Shown here in pieces: positions 1 through 12,838 of a stretch of 64,000 bases of DNA. Position numbers and translations under genes: made by a program. How positions within the stretch are numbered: the first letter of the stretch is position 1; each line of letters starts with the position of its first letter. Origin of the DNA: Lagopus muta (taxonomy: Eukaryota; Chordata; Aves; Galliformes; Phasianidae); the NCBI RefSeq assembly GCF_023343835.1, contig NC_064438.1, positions 12,567,077 to 12,631,076 on the forward strand, read 5' to 3'. The notes beneath the pieces were generated by a model. It was given only the letters and a program-made list of their open reading frames with translations, made no database searches and was not told the origin of the DNA.

Positions 1-2027
1 CCCCCCCGTGTAACTCGCTAGTTCCTAGTGCAGCCAGTGCTGTGGGACTATGTGGGATTTTGTGACTTTTATTTCTACTCCAGTTATTGCTGCCACAGTT
101 CTTCCAAGAAATCCAGACAAGGGGAGGTGAATGGTGACTAATTTAGACAACATAAGTAGAGGACTCACGATGTAATACAAGAAACTTAGCGGCTTTCTGA
201 TGTCCTTTTGTGAGTGAATTGTGTAGCCCGGTTGTTTAATGGAGCGTTTAAAAATTGTGTTGGCAATAGCCTATGAATAATGTATGCAGGAACAATGAAA
301 TACCTTACTGTGAAGAAACTGCTGATATGCTGTGGAACTTTCCATGGGGTGTGAGAATGATTTTGAAAGCTCTGTCTTCTTGGGATGCCCTTTATTTATA
401 GTCTTGCTATACGACTAAAGGGAGATTGCACTCCCTTTTAGATACCATATGTAAAGATGCCCTCCACTGCTTCTGCCTGTCTTCCAATTTCACTCTATTC
501 CCTTTGCTTATGGCTGTAAAACCTCCTGAATTTTGATGACTATATGCTTTATTAACTGAGCACTGTCAGCGTGGAGATATTTGCTCTATAGCCTCCAGGC
601 ATTCCAGGTGTCTGCACCAAAACATGCTACGCCAAATGAAGATGAGTATTGTTTTTTTTGTCACAGCAAGGATGTTCCATGGTACAGGAAGCAGAAGTAG
701 GGCTGAGTGATTTGGGAAAAAAAAATAGACCAGCAATTCTTTTTCACGTTTCTGGAGCATGGGATCCTTGCTTGAAATAAGGAACTGCAGCACTGCACAC
801 ATGGATGTTCAGTTTTCAATGGGCTTTTGCAGTGTGAACTCGGCTCTGATCCCTCCAAATTTTTCCCCAAGTCCTCTTTCACTGTATAAGGCCTTCACAT
901 CTTTTGGCCATGAGTAGTGGGAAGCTGCTGTGATACTAAGTGGCTAAATCTTGCTTCACTAAAGAAATGAGAAGATTGAGTGTGCTTGAAGAGGTTCTCT
1001 GGAGTTTGCACTGCTTTAGTTGCAGACTTCCCTGGACATAGCTCATCAACACTGTGGGTCCACCAGTCACTGTCTCTTCCTTTGCTCCTTGCTTTAACCA
1101 TTAGCCACAGGAGAAAATAAAATAGTAGCTTTGTTTCTCACCTGAAGTTGTCCACATCTGCACTGAAATGCAGAAGTGCCACAGGAGGGACTCTGAACAC
1201 AATATTTATCTTATAGCTGTTCAGAATGGTCCCAGACGAGTGTATGGTAAGAGCAGGCCCAGCCTGCAGACTGTACAGCTTTCTATCCCATCTCTGCTGT
1301 GGCTTTGTTGTGAGTAGCCCAGTGCTCATGCTGCATTTTTCTGTCTGTACTTACACAACAGACCCTTGAGTCAAAGCATTTCCTGCAATATGGACAGTGT
1401 ATTATTAGTGTAATGCTTGGACAAAGCAACATGTGATTGATGCTGTTATATTAGTCAGCTAAGGAAGTGATATCCTCACCTTGGAGGTTTGATGTGGTGG
1501 GTTTTGAAGTCACATGGTGATAGCAAGCTCCAGGCATGAGCCTACAGGGCAGGAGAGAGAATGGGTTAGAAGAGAGTTTGTATCCTCAAGGTGATCTGCA
1601 GCTAGCTAAACAAGAGGGAATACATTAGTGCTTTTATTTGGCTTGCTTGCTGCTGTGGTACTCCTGAGGAGTGCAGGATATTCTCAGCTACAGGAAAAGC
1701 TATGTATAAAAGGGGTTAGTCTAAACACAAGAGAGGTACAAAGACCACTAATAGGGTTTGACTAAATGTTTTAAATAGGATTGATAAAAAGTATCTAAAA
1801 TTCCCTCCATCTCCTTTCTGGCAGCCAAGAAGTGTTTTCAGAAGAGGTTTACAAAGATGTAGGTTGAAGATGACAATTAAGTTCAAGCAGCCTTTTACTG
1901 GGGTAGAAATGCTGCTAGCTGACTAAGAAAGAAAAGCTTTCAGAGCAGAGGAGATGGTTGCAGGTCAGTCCATTGATGCTTCTGATGGTTCTGTTGATTT
2001 CTCTTTTTTCAATGTTTGTTTCTGTAG
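1..2027 (+). other. TMEM86A intron 1 (or 5' flank), no gene seen
   Basis: No exon with the expected short start peptide and donor was found, and there is no CpG-rich promoter-like stretch. The sequence ends in a good polypyrimidine tract and acceptor for exon 2. It is therefore best read as part of the first intron, with the promoter beyond the left edge. Confidence 0.6.
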
Positions 2028-2292
2028 GTGAAGAGTGAAGGCCCCAAACTTGTGCCCTTCTTTAAAGCAACTTGTGTCTATTTTGTCCTCTGGCTGCCAA
2101 CTTCCAGCCCTTCCTGGTTCAGTGCCCTCATCAAATGTTTGCCCATCTTCTGCCTGTGGGTTTTCCTTCTGGCTCATGGAATTAATTTTTTAGTGGCACA
2201 TCGGAGCGCCAGCCGCATCCTAGCAGGACTGATATTCTCAGCAGTGGGAGATGCCTTCCTCATCTGGCAGGAGCAGGGCTACTTCATTCATG
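2028..2292 (+). CDS. TMEM86A: TMEM86A coding exon 2
   Basis: 265 nt. The acceptor is TTTGTTTCTGTAG at 2015-2027, and the exon opens in phase 0 with GTG AAG AGT (V-K-S). The donor is ATG|GTGAGT after base 2292, leaving one base of a Gly codon (phase 1). It encodes 88 residues, including the first helices and the GDAFL motif. The reading frame runs on into the intron to a stop at 2354, but that tail is not coding. Confidence 0.95.
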
Positions 2293-5200
2293 GTGAGTAT
2301 GGTGTGAGTCCTGAAGGGTTACCACAGTGCCCAGCTGTTAGTCTGTTTATTTAATAGTGAGTTCCTTGCCACACGTTTGCTCATGTACAGCTTAAATGCC
2401 TCGTAGTGTGAGACAGTCATCCCTAGAGTAAGATCCATTGCAGTTAGAGGAGTCATAGCATGGATGAGACTCCTGAGCTTCTCTTGAGGTGTCCTGAAGT
2501 CAGAGAGGTTAATTAAGACAGGTTTGGTTCCTTGGCACGTGTTTGCAGTGTCTCATCTGGCTGGAGCTGGGAAAGTGGAATGGGCAGAATGTCCCGGGAA
2601 GAGGAGGAAACTCACAGCACTCAGCATCTCCCATGAAGCTGCAGGAAGTATCTACCTCCTGTCTCTCTGCGGGGAGATCTGTCAGTCCTCCTCTGCAAGG
2701 ATGCAGAAGTAAGACACATGATGCCAAGGCCCTCAGTGGACAGAAGGTAGAGAGGATCCTTAAGTTGCAAAAGACAAGTCCACAGCCAGGGGGAGGTGTT
2801 TAAATGGATGTCAGAGAGCAAATCATTAGAAATCTTGTCCTACTTTCAGGTTCATCAGCATGAATCATGCAGCCTGTTGTAAAAACATGGGAGCTGGTTT
2901 TGCAAGACATGTAAATTATGGGGAATCAAGGGCAAACCCTACCATGACACCCTGTCATCTCTACAGAAAGATCTACATGTCTCAGAGCAAAACAAACTTA
3001 TTTTATTTCACTGTTTTGCAAACTAGAAGATAATGGCTTAGATTAATGATCTAAAGCCACATTGAGTCTGCCTGCAGCAACACTTGACATGGCCTTAGAC
3101 TGTCATAAGAAATCAGCAGCATTTAAGTCCTTCACTTCACTGCATCAGTGGCGTTTGTGAAGTCAACTTCACCAGCAGAGGGATCTCATTTAACACCCAC
3201 CATTAGCTAGCTGCTGACTGTCCCACTGGAAAATGTGATGAGATAGGGGAACTTTTCTGACTTCTATGAACGTCAAAGGCTTATTTTTTGCTCCTTGTAT
3301 GAAGTCAGTATTTAGTTCTATTCTGGAATTCCCACAAGCTCTGCTTTCTTTATGAGAGGAAAGTATGTGAAATGCTAGATATGAAAAGCCAAACGCTTTG
3401 AATCTGGTTTTAATCCTGCTTCCCAAGGGTTTATCCAAATCTTATTAAAACTTCCTGTAAAAACTCTAAAGATTTTGGTGGGGTGTAGATTAGGCCCTGG
3501 GGACTGGATCTGTTTGGCTGAACTGTGGGCATGTTGCTGAGAAGCTCCGACTATCTCTTGGGTTGCCATCCGCACTGTGCTGAGTGTTGTCATTCCCACT
3601 GACAGGCCTCCTCTTAACAGGAATGCACGGCTCAGCACAAGTTACCCTGGCCCAGCTGCCCATGCTTCTGTTTTGCCTCCTGTCATTGCTTCTTGAGCTG
3701 TGGCTTGGAAAACATTCAAGACCTGATTCTCACCGTGACCGTTTTTGTACATGGGCTGTGCATAAGTTCCCCATTCCCACGTAGTTGGGATATCTCTGAG
3801 TCACTTCTTTGATTTAATGATAGAGGAAGGCCAACCTGTCACAGCAATTCAGTATTGAGTTCAAGTGTTTTAATCTGCAAATCAGCTGGAATTTTTACCC
3901 AATTTGTGGGTTTTGACTGATTTTTCTTCTTGACTTAATGAGAATGCTTGCTTAGCTCTCTTGGAGCATTTTAAGAACCTCAGCCTGGATCTCTGGCTTT
4001 CTCTTGTCTGCCTCAGTCTGTACTAATATGAGCTACTGCCTTCTGTAGTGAAGTGTTAACACTTGCATTTCAGCTGTCAGCAAATAAAGTGCACCACCCC
4101 ACTTATCCTTTCCTGCAGAAGGTATTTTCTCCTAAACACAGCAAGCTGCTGTTGTTGACAACTGACAACATTCAAACTTTTGACATCAACCCCTGTGGGA
4201 ATTTCAAATTTCAGGGGAATAAAAGGAATTACTAGAGAATAATGTACTTTCTCTTCAATTTCTATGGCTTTCAGGCAGAAAAAATGGTTGAGATCTGAGT
4301 TGAGTTGAATAGCTTTTGAGACAATGAGTTTATAAAAAGACATTTGTTCATTATTTTACAGGGAGGTGAGAGCCTGGGAACCTACTCCTGGCACACTTCA
4401 CTTTTCATTTTTGCTGTTTCAGTCTACAAATAGCAAGCTATTTTCTGACTGGTGTCTTCCTGCATGTGGAAGATACTTCACAGTGTTAACACCCGTGTCC
4501 TTTGATAATGGGAGCACAGAAACAATTATGCATTCAGTAGAGAAGATGGAGGCTAACAGAAAGGACTCACTGCCAGCCTGAGCAGAAACTCCAGGGCAGG
4601 GGAAGTGGGAAGGAAACCTGGGCTCTGTGATTCCATCTAACTGGCCCAGAATAAGGCAGAGAGTGGAAGGAAGCAGATGATAGATAGAAAAGGCTGATCT
4701 GCCTGGTGAGACTGGAGGGCTGAGCCAAAGGCTGAGAAATGCAAGCAAATTGCACCCTGCTCCATGCACATCTCTGACAGGTTTCCCTGGTTCTTGGCTT
4801 TATTTGTGGGCTCTGAATGAGCAAACCTCAGAGCTGACTCTCTTGTGACCTCACCATATATCATAGAACTCCTCCTGCCTTTCTGGGCTTCTGCTTGGCT
4901 GCTGTATCTTGTCCTCCTCTGCCTTGCTGCTGGCTGCCTACATGAAGGACAACTCATTCTTCAGTTCCCCATTCCAGCACTTTCTACACAATGCCACTGA
5001 AGGAGAAATCACTCCTCATAGCTAGGACGAACTAACCTTCCCCTCCTGACCACTCCATGGCTCTAACCTTTCCTGCATTATAAACATTTCTCATCCTAAA
5101 TCCCTCCTCTCTCAGTGCTGCACTCATGAAACCTCTGAAATATCAACTTTTTGTTGCCCTTCTTTGCAATTCCTTTTCCTTCCCACTGTCCATTTCCTCC

Positions 5201-6840
5201 CCTTGCAGACTAAATCCTCACTAGCCCTCTCCCTCCTGTGTGTTCCCCTCTCATGCCATGATGGCTAAATGGATGTTGATCCCAAAGGCTGGGAGATGCT
5301 TCTCCTTTTATCTGCCTCAGAGAGTACTGGGATGAGGAGATATCTGCCAGCAGCAGGATTTAGCAGTTCCCCTTTGTACCACAGCACTGGGCTTTAAAAT
5401 GCAAACAGGTGTCCTGCTGTAGGTCTTAGCTTCCCAGATCATTTTCTCCATTCTGTACATTAAAGCTGCATGAAAACATTCTGGCACTGTAATTAACCCT
5501 GCCCAAGTAAAGTAGAACAGCCTTTAGCTGCACCGAACATGGGTTTGGGGCCTACTATGTGCAAGTAGTAGCCAGCAACATGGCTACTACCAAAACATGG
5601 TGACATTTTTTGTCAAATGGGTTAGTGGCAAGTGATTAACACAAGGGTGGTACCTTCCATCTGGGATTTCTCAGGCGTGTTGCACTTCAAAGGGAAGCCA
5701 GCATTTTATTTTCACTGATTGATTCCAGCTAAGGTTCATATGAATCTTGCAAATAACCATAACACTGTTGGCAGATCTTATTGGTGTAGTCCCTGAAATA
5801 TGTCAGCTGCTTAGGTTTCTCCTAGCTATGAGCAGAAATGGACTAAAGCCAGATGCAGTCCCTGAGTTCTTTTGGGTTTGGGGCTAACTATGGTTAGATT
5901 TTCTATCTAGATTGAGAAGGATCACTATCTTATCACATTTTGTTCTGACATGGCTCTGATTCCAACGTTCCTGTTCCATTTGACCTAGGAGTGAAATGGT
6001 TCAGATGATAGATAATTAGAGGGGATTATCTTTGCTCTGCCTTGCCCTCACCTTTCTGTCCAAAGCAGTAAAGGAATCATCTGAGAAACAGGCTTTGTTC
6101 TTTCTGCAGCAGCTTGGCTTACCTGGCCTCTTGGCAAAAAGTTGTGCATCACAACAGAGTCGTTCTCAGCTGCAGCTGTAGAAGTACTGAGACTCTTTCT
6201 TAGGGCAGGAACCTGGTGCTAAAGTCGATCTGTGCAAACTTTTTTAAATTAAAATGGCCCCAAGTGCTCAGTGGGGTGTCTGATTAAATCAAATGAGGGT
6301 TGTAACACAACAAGGACATCTATACCTGGAGTAGCTTCTGTATATTTCAAATCCAATGTATCCATGTTTTCTTTTGCTACTGACTGCAGTCACTGTCAAT
6401 GCCTCTTTCCAGGTCTGCTGATGTTCGCCATCACACACATCCTGTACTCCTCAGCCTTTGGCATGAAGCCTTTGGACCTGAAAGCCGGCTTGATGATGGG
6501 CCTCATTTCCAGCTCCTGTTACGCCTTCCTGTACTCCTACCTCTCGGGCCCATTCACCTACCTGGTAGCTGTCTACATCGCCTTGATTGGCTTCATGGGC
6601 TGGCGAGCGGTCGCTGGCATGCAGCTGTGCAATGACCTCTGGACGTGGACCAAGCTCTCGGCCTGCATTGGAGCAATGCTTTTCATGGTGTCAGATCTGA
6701 CCATCGCAGTTAACAAGTTCTGCTTTCCCGTACCCTACTCGCGTGTTATCATCATGGCTACTTACTATGCAGCTCAAATGCTTATTGCACTGTCAGCTGT
6801 AGAGAGCAGAGATGAAGAGGACTTCAAAAAGAGGAGCTAG
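2028..6840 (+). CDS. TMEM86A: TMEM86A, lysoplasmalogenase (coding exons 2-3)
   Basis: YhhN/TMEM86 family integral membrane enzyme. In this family it cleaves the vinyl-ether bond of lysoplasmalogens, giving a fatty aldehyde and a glycerophospho-base, in the ER membrane. Joining 2028-2292 to 6413-6840 gives 230 residues in one frame, beginning V-K-S-E-G-P-K and ending at TAG 6838-6840. Mammalian TMEM86A is about 240 residues, so only about 8-10 N-terminal residues, from a short first exon, are missing; I find no such exon in bases 1-2027. The protein is almost wholly hydrophobic, consistent with about eight membrane helices. The conserved motifs SAVGDAFLIW (about residues 71-80 of the joined part) and SDLTIAVNKFCFPVPYSR (about 182-199) each carry an Asp proposed as catalytic in this family. 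The C-terminal tail is short and charged (ESRDEEDFKKRS). The closest alternative is the paralogue TMEM86B, but the match is closer to TMEM86A and the PTPN5 synteny supports that choice. Confidence 0.96.
2293..6412 (+). other. TMEM86A intron 2
   Basis: 4.1 kb between a GTGAGT donor and a TTTCCAG acceptor. There are no repeats I can name. From about 5030 to 5260 the + strand is strongly C/T-rich (runs such as CTTCCCCTCCTGACC). Open frames here are short and have no recognisable domain. Confidence 0.85.
6413..6840 (+). CDS. TMEM86A: TMEM86A coding exon 3 (terminal)
   Basis: 428 nt including the TAG stop. The acceptor is CCTCTTTCCAG at 6402-6412, and GT completes the Gly codon begun in exon 2, giving G-L-L-M-F-A-I-T-H. 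It encodes the remaining helices and the SDLTIA/NKFCFPVPYSR motif. The open frame reaching back to 6271 is intron read-through. Confidence 0.96.
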
Positions 6841-8475
6841 GTGGAGTGCCAACAGTCTGTGAACAGTATGGGTTATATCTCAGGTGCTGTAGCTGCATTC
6901 ACCCCTGAGAGAGATCTCCATTTCTCTAGGCATATTGGTGATGTTGATTTTGCTTCTTTGAAGCATTACCCTTAGGGCTTTATTTTCAATGGCTTTCTCT
7001 GAATATAGCTTACTTCAGTGTGGAGTCCATGTTGGAAAGCTTAAGATTGTCCCTGCAGTAGCTGCTCATCCAATTTTTCCACCTTGGAAGTGCTGTACTA
7101 CTGCACTTTATTTGTTAGTCTTGAAACTGATGCTGAATGTCTGGGAATAGGAGGTGCAATGGACAAGTTTGGCCACACACTGTGCTAGGAGGCTTGCTTT
7201 CAATTGTAGGCAGACAGGCACAGACTCTGCTAAAGCCATAGGTAAAGATGAGTTTAACCAGTGTTTAAGTTAGCCTGTTCTTGTGCATTACAAATTCAAT
7301 ACACAAACTGGAGCTATTTGAGCCTCTGCTGAAAGGAAGCCTGTAGCTATAGTAAAAACATCACATTCAGATGAGAGCTGAGCTTTGGAGTCAACAGCAG
7401 TATGTTGGGCAGCCCCTAGCAGAACCTGAATGAGAGCCAAACACCGAGCAGAGAGCCCAGCATGAGGTACACAGAGATGAAGTGCTTGTGTGCCTCGATA
7501 GCTGCTGATCAAAGCTCTAGAGCAGGTCTATGGACAGCTGCCAGCATTGCCACGTGCAGCAGAAATTGTAGCTTGGTGGGCTTTTAGGGTCATCCAGGTA
7601 GACAAACCAGTGCATTCTCCTCTGCTACATTTGTACAATCACACAGTGTCAGCAGCCATCAGTGACAGCATGGGCACACGAGGATCTTTGGTTTCTGTAG
7701 CAGGAGTTGGAGGGTGTATGTTACTAACGTGTGTCCTATTTGTCTGTGGAACAGCAGATAGGAATCTAACATTTACAGCTTTCTTTCTCAGTATTCTAAC
7801 AAATAACATTCCATATACTCATGAAACTTTCCTGTCCTGCTGCTTGCAGCGCCTTTTCTGAATGTGTGAGCATTTCCCATGTCTGAACTGGTTAGTCGGG
7901 GCCCTGATTTTGACTGTAGATCGTTGTCATGTTTTGCCAGCTGGTGGCAGATGTTCAGCTTTGCAGCACTTGTGTTTGGAGACCCTTTTTTAGCAGAGCA
8001 TCCTGAAAAGCACAGTTCTCTGTGTTCAAAGTGCCTGCCGCTTCCTTCTTGAACTCACAGCAGGAATGCAGGAAAGCCTGTTTAATTCTGACCCAAATTC
8101 TTTACTTGGTTTTTCTGCCCATCTGCTGAAGCAAGATTACTTCTGACTTCACTCTCTTAAAAAGATGAGAAAGATGTTGCCCTGTTTTGTTTTGTTTTTT
8201 TTTTCTAAATACGACTGCTTTTATTTTCTCCTCTTATTTAGGACATCTGACAGCAAGCTACATTTCCATTTGAATCTCTCTCCAACCTGCTCTTTCCCTC
8301 TGACCATCCTAAGGTTGCTACTATGGGTGGAGATGCTCTCCTAGTTGTTTTAAAGACACAACAAGCTCATTCAGCTGCAAAGGAAGTTTCTAAGGGTTCC
8401 TGCATATCTTCAACCTGTGGCCAAAAAGGGATGACCCAAATCCATGCAGGTCCTAATAAACCCTTGCATACTTTT
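6841..8475 (+). other. TMEM86A: Probable TMEM86A 3'UTR
   Basis: Non-coding sequence directly after the TAG stop. The first canonical AATAAA on the + strand that I find is at 8455-8460, followed by a T/G-rich stretch, which would give a 3'UTR of about 1.6 kb. The true cleavage site could lie further downstream; a second A/T-rich candidate is ATTAAA near 13222. Confidence 0.35.
8455..8460 (+). terminator. Candidate poly(A) signal for TMEM86A
   Basis: First AATAAA hexamer found downstream of the TMEM86A stop codon on the + strand. Only the motif is seen, so its use is inferred. Confidence 0.3.
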
Positions 8476-9284
8476 GTATGGCAGAGTGAACAGGAGGGGC
8501 AGCTTCCAGATTGTCCTCGTGGGTTGAAAACCACCACGGTCGCCATACCTCGCATGCTCAGAACATTCCAGGCAAAAGCCTGTCACTGAGTCCCTGGCAC
8601 CATCAACAGAGCAGGAATTCCTCTTTCCAAGGAGGGCAGCTGGGGTCAGGGGCAGCTGAGGAAACATCCTTAGCTTTTCTGTTGGTGCTGAGAGGTGTTA
8701 AGTGGCTCTCCTGTTCCTCTCCAGCCTTCTGTGTTGGGACTGGGTGTTGAACAGGCATTGCCTCCCCACAGTTGGTGCATCTGCGCCAATGCAACCAGTA
8801 TTACAAAAATCTAGGTTAACCATCCTGACCCCATGGAATCATCTACTGCTTTTCAGAGAGATCAGAAAGGTCAGCTGCGTTGTTGAGAGGGAAAGAATTC
8901 TAAATAGCCCAGTCCAGTTTAATCTCTTCCCTTTAATGCTGTTGTGTAATACTGTCAGTATTTATTCACCAGTGTGCTGGGGTCTGCCTGGAGTAAACTG
9001 CTAAGGGAATTTAGAACCATAAAACATCTTCATTCATCAGCATTGCTTATCTCCTGGCCGCAGCTTGAACCCTGCAGTGCAGCTCTTTGCAGATATCAGC
9101 TGCTGTTACTAAGCTTAACTGCTTGCAAATCGCTTTCTGCAGAAGACTGCCAAGAGAAAATGTAAGCATTTGGGGTGAACCCCACCATTCTTCCAGCACA
9201 TCAGAGCATGTTTCAGTCTGGGTCAGTTCAGTACACTCAATCCTTATTCTGGCAGTTCTTCAGAGAAACTCCCTGCACCCTGAG

Positions 9285-9343
9285 CTTCCCAGATGACCTC
9301 AAGCAGTCTCTTCCAACCTCAGCCATTCTGTGATTCTTTGATT
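9285..9343 (+). repeat. CR1 LINE 3' end, short fragment
   Basis: CTCTTCCAACCTCAGCCATT followed by CTGTGATTCTTTGATT matches the CR1 3' terminus in forward orientation. Only the last 60 bases or so are recognisable. Confidence 0.75.
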
Positions 9344-10549
9344 TAAAAGTTAGAATTTCAATCCGAACCATTATCTCTTTCTTTCTCTTTAAAAATGAGC
9401 AATCTTCAGTTTACAGAAGACAGCTGATTTGCATTTCTGCATGCTTCTTCTTCTTGGCTTTCTTTGCCATCCTGCTCCACTTTCAGGCACTGTACACTTG
9501 CAAAAAAGGACCTTTTAAGTGTAAGTTGGAGACCTGCTCTCTCTTCTTCTCTGGCTGTCAGAAGTGCAACTTCTGGATACAGAGGTGTGTGGATGGCTTT
9601 AATTAGGACGGCAGAAACACGTGTCACCCAAGTGGGCTGTTGTCCCCTTACCGTCAGTGGCTGGCTGAGATGCAGCCTTTGAAGCATCAGCATTGGCTTG
9701 CCCAGGAACATGAGGTAGAGCCCTCAGCTTACAAAGCACAGAAGAGTCCTGCCTGACTAAGAGCCAGCAAAGGCTCTTAATCTCCAAAATCTCTCTCCTG
9801 CTTTGCATTCTCTACTTTTCATCCTTATTACTTGAACGAGACCATTTTCCTGGAAGGTGTCCTTCCTGCTAGGAAGGGCCCACCTGAGGCCAAATGAGGA
9901 CACTCATTTGACACAGTTTTCAGAGTTTCTGAAACCCTGAGAAACACTGAACAGTTGCTCGCATTCTGCTGAATACCTTTTCTTGGGATTAAAACTCTTC
10001 TCTTAACCCAAGCAAAGGCAGTCTTCATTATGAAAGGGAACAAACAGAAAGTGGGAAGCACATGATTGTCTGTGACACTGCCTGTCATTTGTGCGTCTCT
10101 GCACTGTAAAACTGCATTGAGCCATTCTTCTTATCAGGAGTGCAGTGTTTAAGAAACACCCACTCTTCACCCCAGGGACACTACAGAGGGAGTGAAGCAC
10201 CCCAATGGTGCAGCATGCCTGGTGGCCCCAACAGTATCAGCTCCAGGGCTTAAGTTCTGAGGTGTTTCTTTACACAATGCTGTTCTCAAAGGTTCCTCTG
10301 CAGTTCCCATCTAAAGCTGCTTGAGGCTATGCACATGGTACAATTCCTCTTGTTCTCTTGTATTAGATCATAGTTATCTTTAGGTCTTTAATTGGATATA
10401 TGGAAAATACATTTCAGCTGAACTTCTCTTCCTGGTGGTAGATCCTCCTTTGTCCTTGCTCACACAGAACACCCACTGAAGCTGAAGAAGCATTCCTATT
10501 GCAGTGGGGTTTTAAATGCTAATAACGTATCAGGCTGTGAAAGTTACAC

Positions 10550-10557
10550 TGACGTCA
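10550..10557. promoter_or_regulatory. Full palindromic CRE motif
   Basis: TGACGTCA, the consensus CREB/ATF half-site palindrome, within CACTGACGTCAACAGG. It is motif-level evidence only, in a CpG-poor region. Confidence 0.3.
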
Positions 10558-11214
10558 ACAGGGTGAAGCTAATTTAGAAATGGCAGGTTGAGGAGAACAA
10601 AGCCAGAGGATATAAACAGCTTTACTCTTCTGCTGCCTACATACTCATGCTTAATACTTGGCTTCTTACTCCTTCACACTGAGGCAACTGTAAGACTGAT
10701 TGTTTTAAGAATTACTCTAGCTTTTAAATAGATTGCTGAAACTTTCATACTGTAACCATGCAGAGAATAGATTTATTTCTACATACATATTTAGAACTCC
10801 ATAGACGAACTTTGCAGATTCTACTTAGTGATTCTTCCCAGTTTTTTTTGTGCCATAGTTTGACACTGACACCTGTAAGTTTTCATCTTACTGCCATGCT
10901 AATGTTGGGAGCTGGTCTGGAAGAAGCAGATCAACACAAACAGCAAGTGCAAAGCTTAGTGGCAGGTGCCTTGTTCTCACTGCTTGGGTTCTGTATACAA
11001 ATGGACTTTTTACTCAACAGTAGCATAATCATGTTCCTCCCAGGTCCTTCTCCTGCCTTTTATCCATGCTTGCTGCTGCTGTGGCCTTGGGTAAGTCACA
11101 GTTTTTTTTGCAGCCAGATCCTCATCTGATGTAAGTAGGCATGAGTGTAGGAAGGCCAGCGCTCTGCCAGGTTGTAACAGCCAGGACCAGGACCTGTGTG
11201 TCTGTTCTCATCCC

Positions 11215-11320
11215 ATTTTGGAAATTGTGGTATTAGCACTTACCTACCTCACAAAAATGCTGTAAGGATTAATGCTTATACAGCACTCAGAAGATGTAAA
11301 GTGCTATATGTCTCAAATAT
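11215..11320 (+). repeat. MIR-like SINE fragment
   Basis: The order of elements (GTATTAGCACTTACCTACCT, then CTGTAAGGATTAATG, then TGTAAAGTGCTATAT) follows the 3' half of the MIR consensus. It is diverged, as expected for this old family in birds. Confidence 0.55.
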
Positions 11321-12814
11321 TAATGTACTGTAGTGATAAAAATACTTCTAGGCATCTGCAGAAGCATGGAATGTGTTACTGCCTTTTTGATTTGCATTAG
11401 GCTGAAAGCAAATGAAACATATTTATTCATACTGTCAAACAGGATAGGCTCAGCTACACTTGAACTCTGTGGAGGTTTTAGCTTAAAAGTCTGAACTCTA
11501 ATCTCAGTTTTGCAAATGGATTTTAGTTTATCTAAAAGCCTCAACCAAATTCTTAGATGTGAATTGTGTATCCAAATTTTGCAATCCAGTCTCAACCCTA
11601 TCTGTTAGCTAGAATGAATCTAATCCAGCCAAAACACAGTGCTCTTACAGACTGCAACGGCTGTTGAAAAGATTGGAACAGAAAACGAAGTCACTCTGTT
11701 TAACGTTCAACCTGCAGAAGGTCAGCTAGGTTTCAGGATACAACTTAAAAAGGGATGTTTAATACTGTGATTCTAAGTTTACTGGCTTTAATATCAGCAG
11801 AGAGGGAAGGCCTTGATAGAATCAATAAGGTCGACACATCCTCTTTGAATTATTTCCTTTTAACCTGAAACAAAGTAGTAGCAGGTTCTATAGTGAAGGA
11901 AGCACTTGTGCCATCAATCCGAGGGCCCAGAACAAAAAGACATCTAAAAATACAGCTCTAAACCATCACCATGTACTCAATGACTATAAAAATGCCACAG
12001 TTCACTGGATTCAGATCTGGACTACAGCTAGAAATGACTTGGTTCTGGTAGCACTAGTTGCTGTATAACACAAATGGAAGTGAGATGTTACCCAGGAATG
12101 TGAACTGTGTACATGTGAAATGGACCATAATTTTGAAGCAGCTGCAGTAAAATCTTATCTTAATATGAACTCAGAAGCAAACACAATGCAAATTTTCATT
12201 GTTTCTTTACAGCATATGATGGATTTTAGTTTTCTTAGTTTGGAGGAAATGTTCTTAATGTTATTTTATTTTTGCTCTTATTGTAAAAAATAAAAATATA
12301 CGACTCTAGATAGATCACAAATTAAAGAAGGTGGCCAGTTGGCAGGAATGCCAAAATTTCTGTGGCTTGTACTGTTTTTTGTGGTGACACTATGCTGCTG
12401 TAGGATGAGCCACTGGAGTGGTATGAGGCTCAAAAGGAAGGCTGAAGCATAAGGCCCACTGCAGACTCCCACAGTCAATCTCATGTCAGAGGGATGCAGG
12501 GACCAAGCTGCCAAGATTGCAGTGGGAGCAACGACTGGTCCCATGTGGGGACAGACAACGTCAGGAAATAGAAGAAATCTTTTCCTGACAGCCAAAAATC
12601 AAGAAATCAAATCCAGCCCATTGCATGAGAGCACCAAGTCAGTACAAGCACATGGACTTAGACATCACTCCTGCAGGCTTCTGCTGGACCAAATCTCATT
12701 CCCAATTCAGCAGGGACATCTTGTTCCAGGCCTACTGCGTGGGCAGGGCCAGGCCAGCAGGAACTATTAAAGAAGAATACATTTGAAAACAAAGGAACCA
12801 ACCCAATCAACCAA

Positions 12815-12838
12815 TAACAACAACAACAACAAACAAAC
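12815..12838 (+). repeat. (CAA)n simple repeat
   Basis: ACAACAACAACAAC followed by CAAAC units, inside a longer A/C-rich patch that runs to about 12860. Confidence 0.8.
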
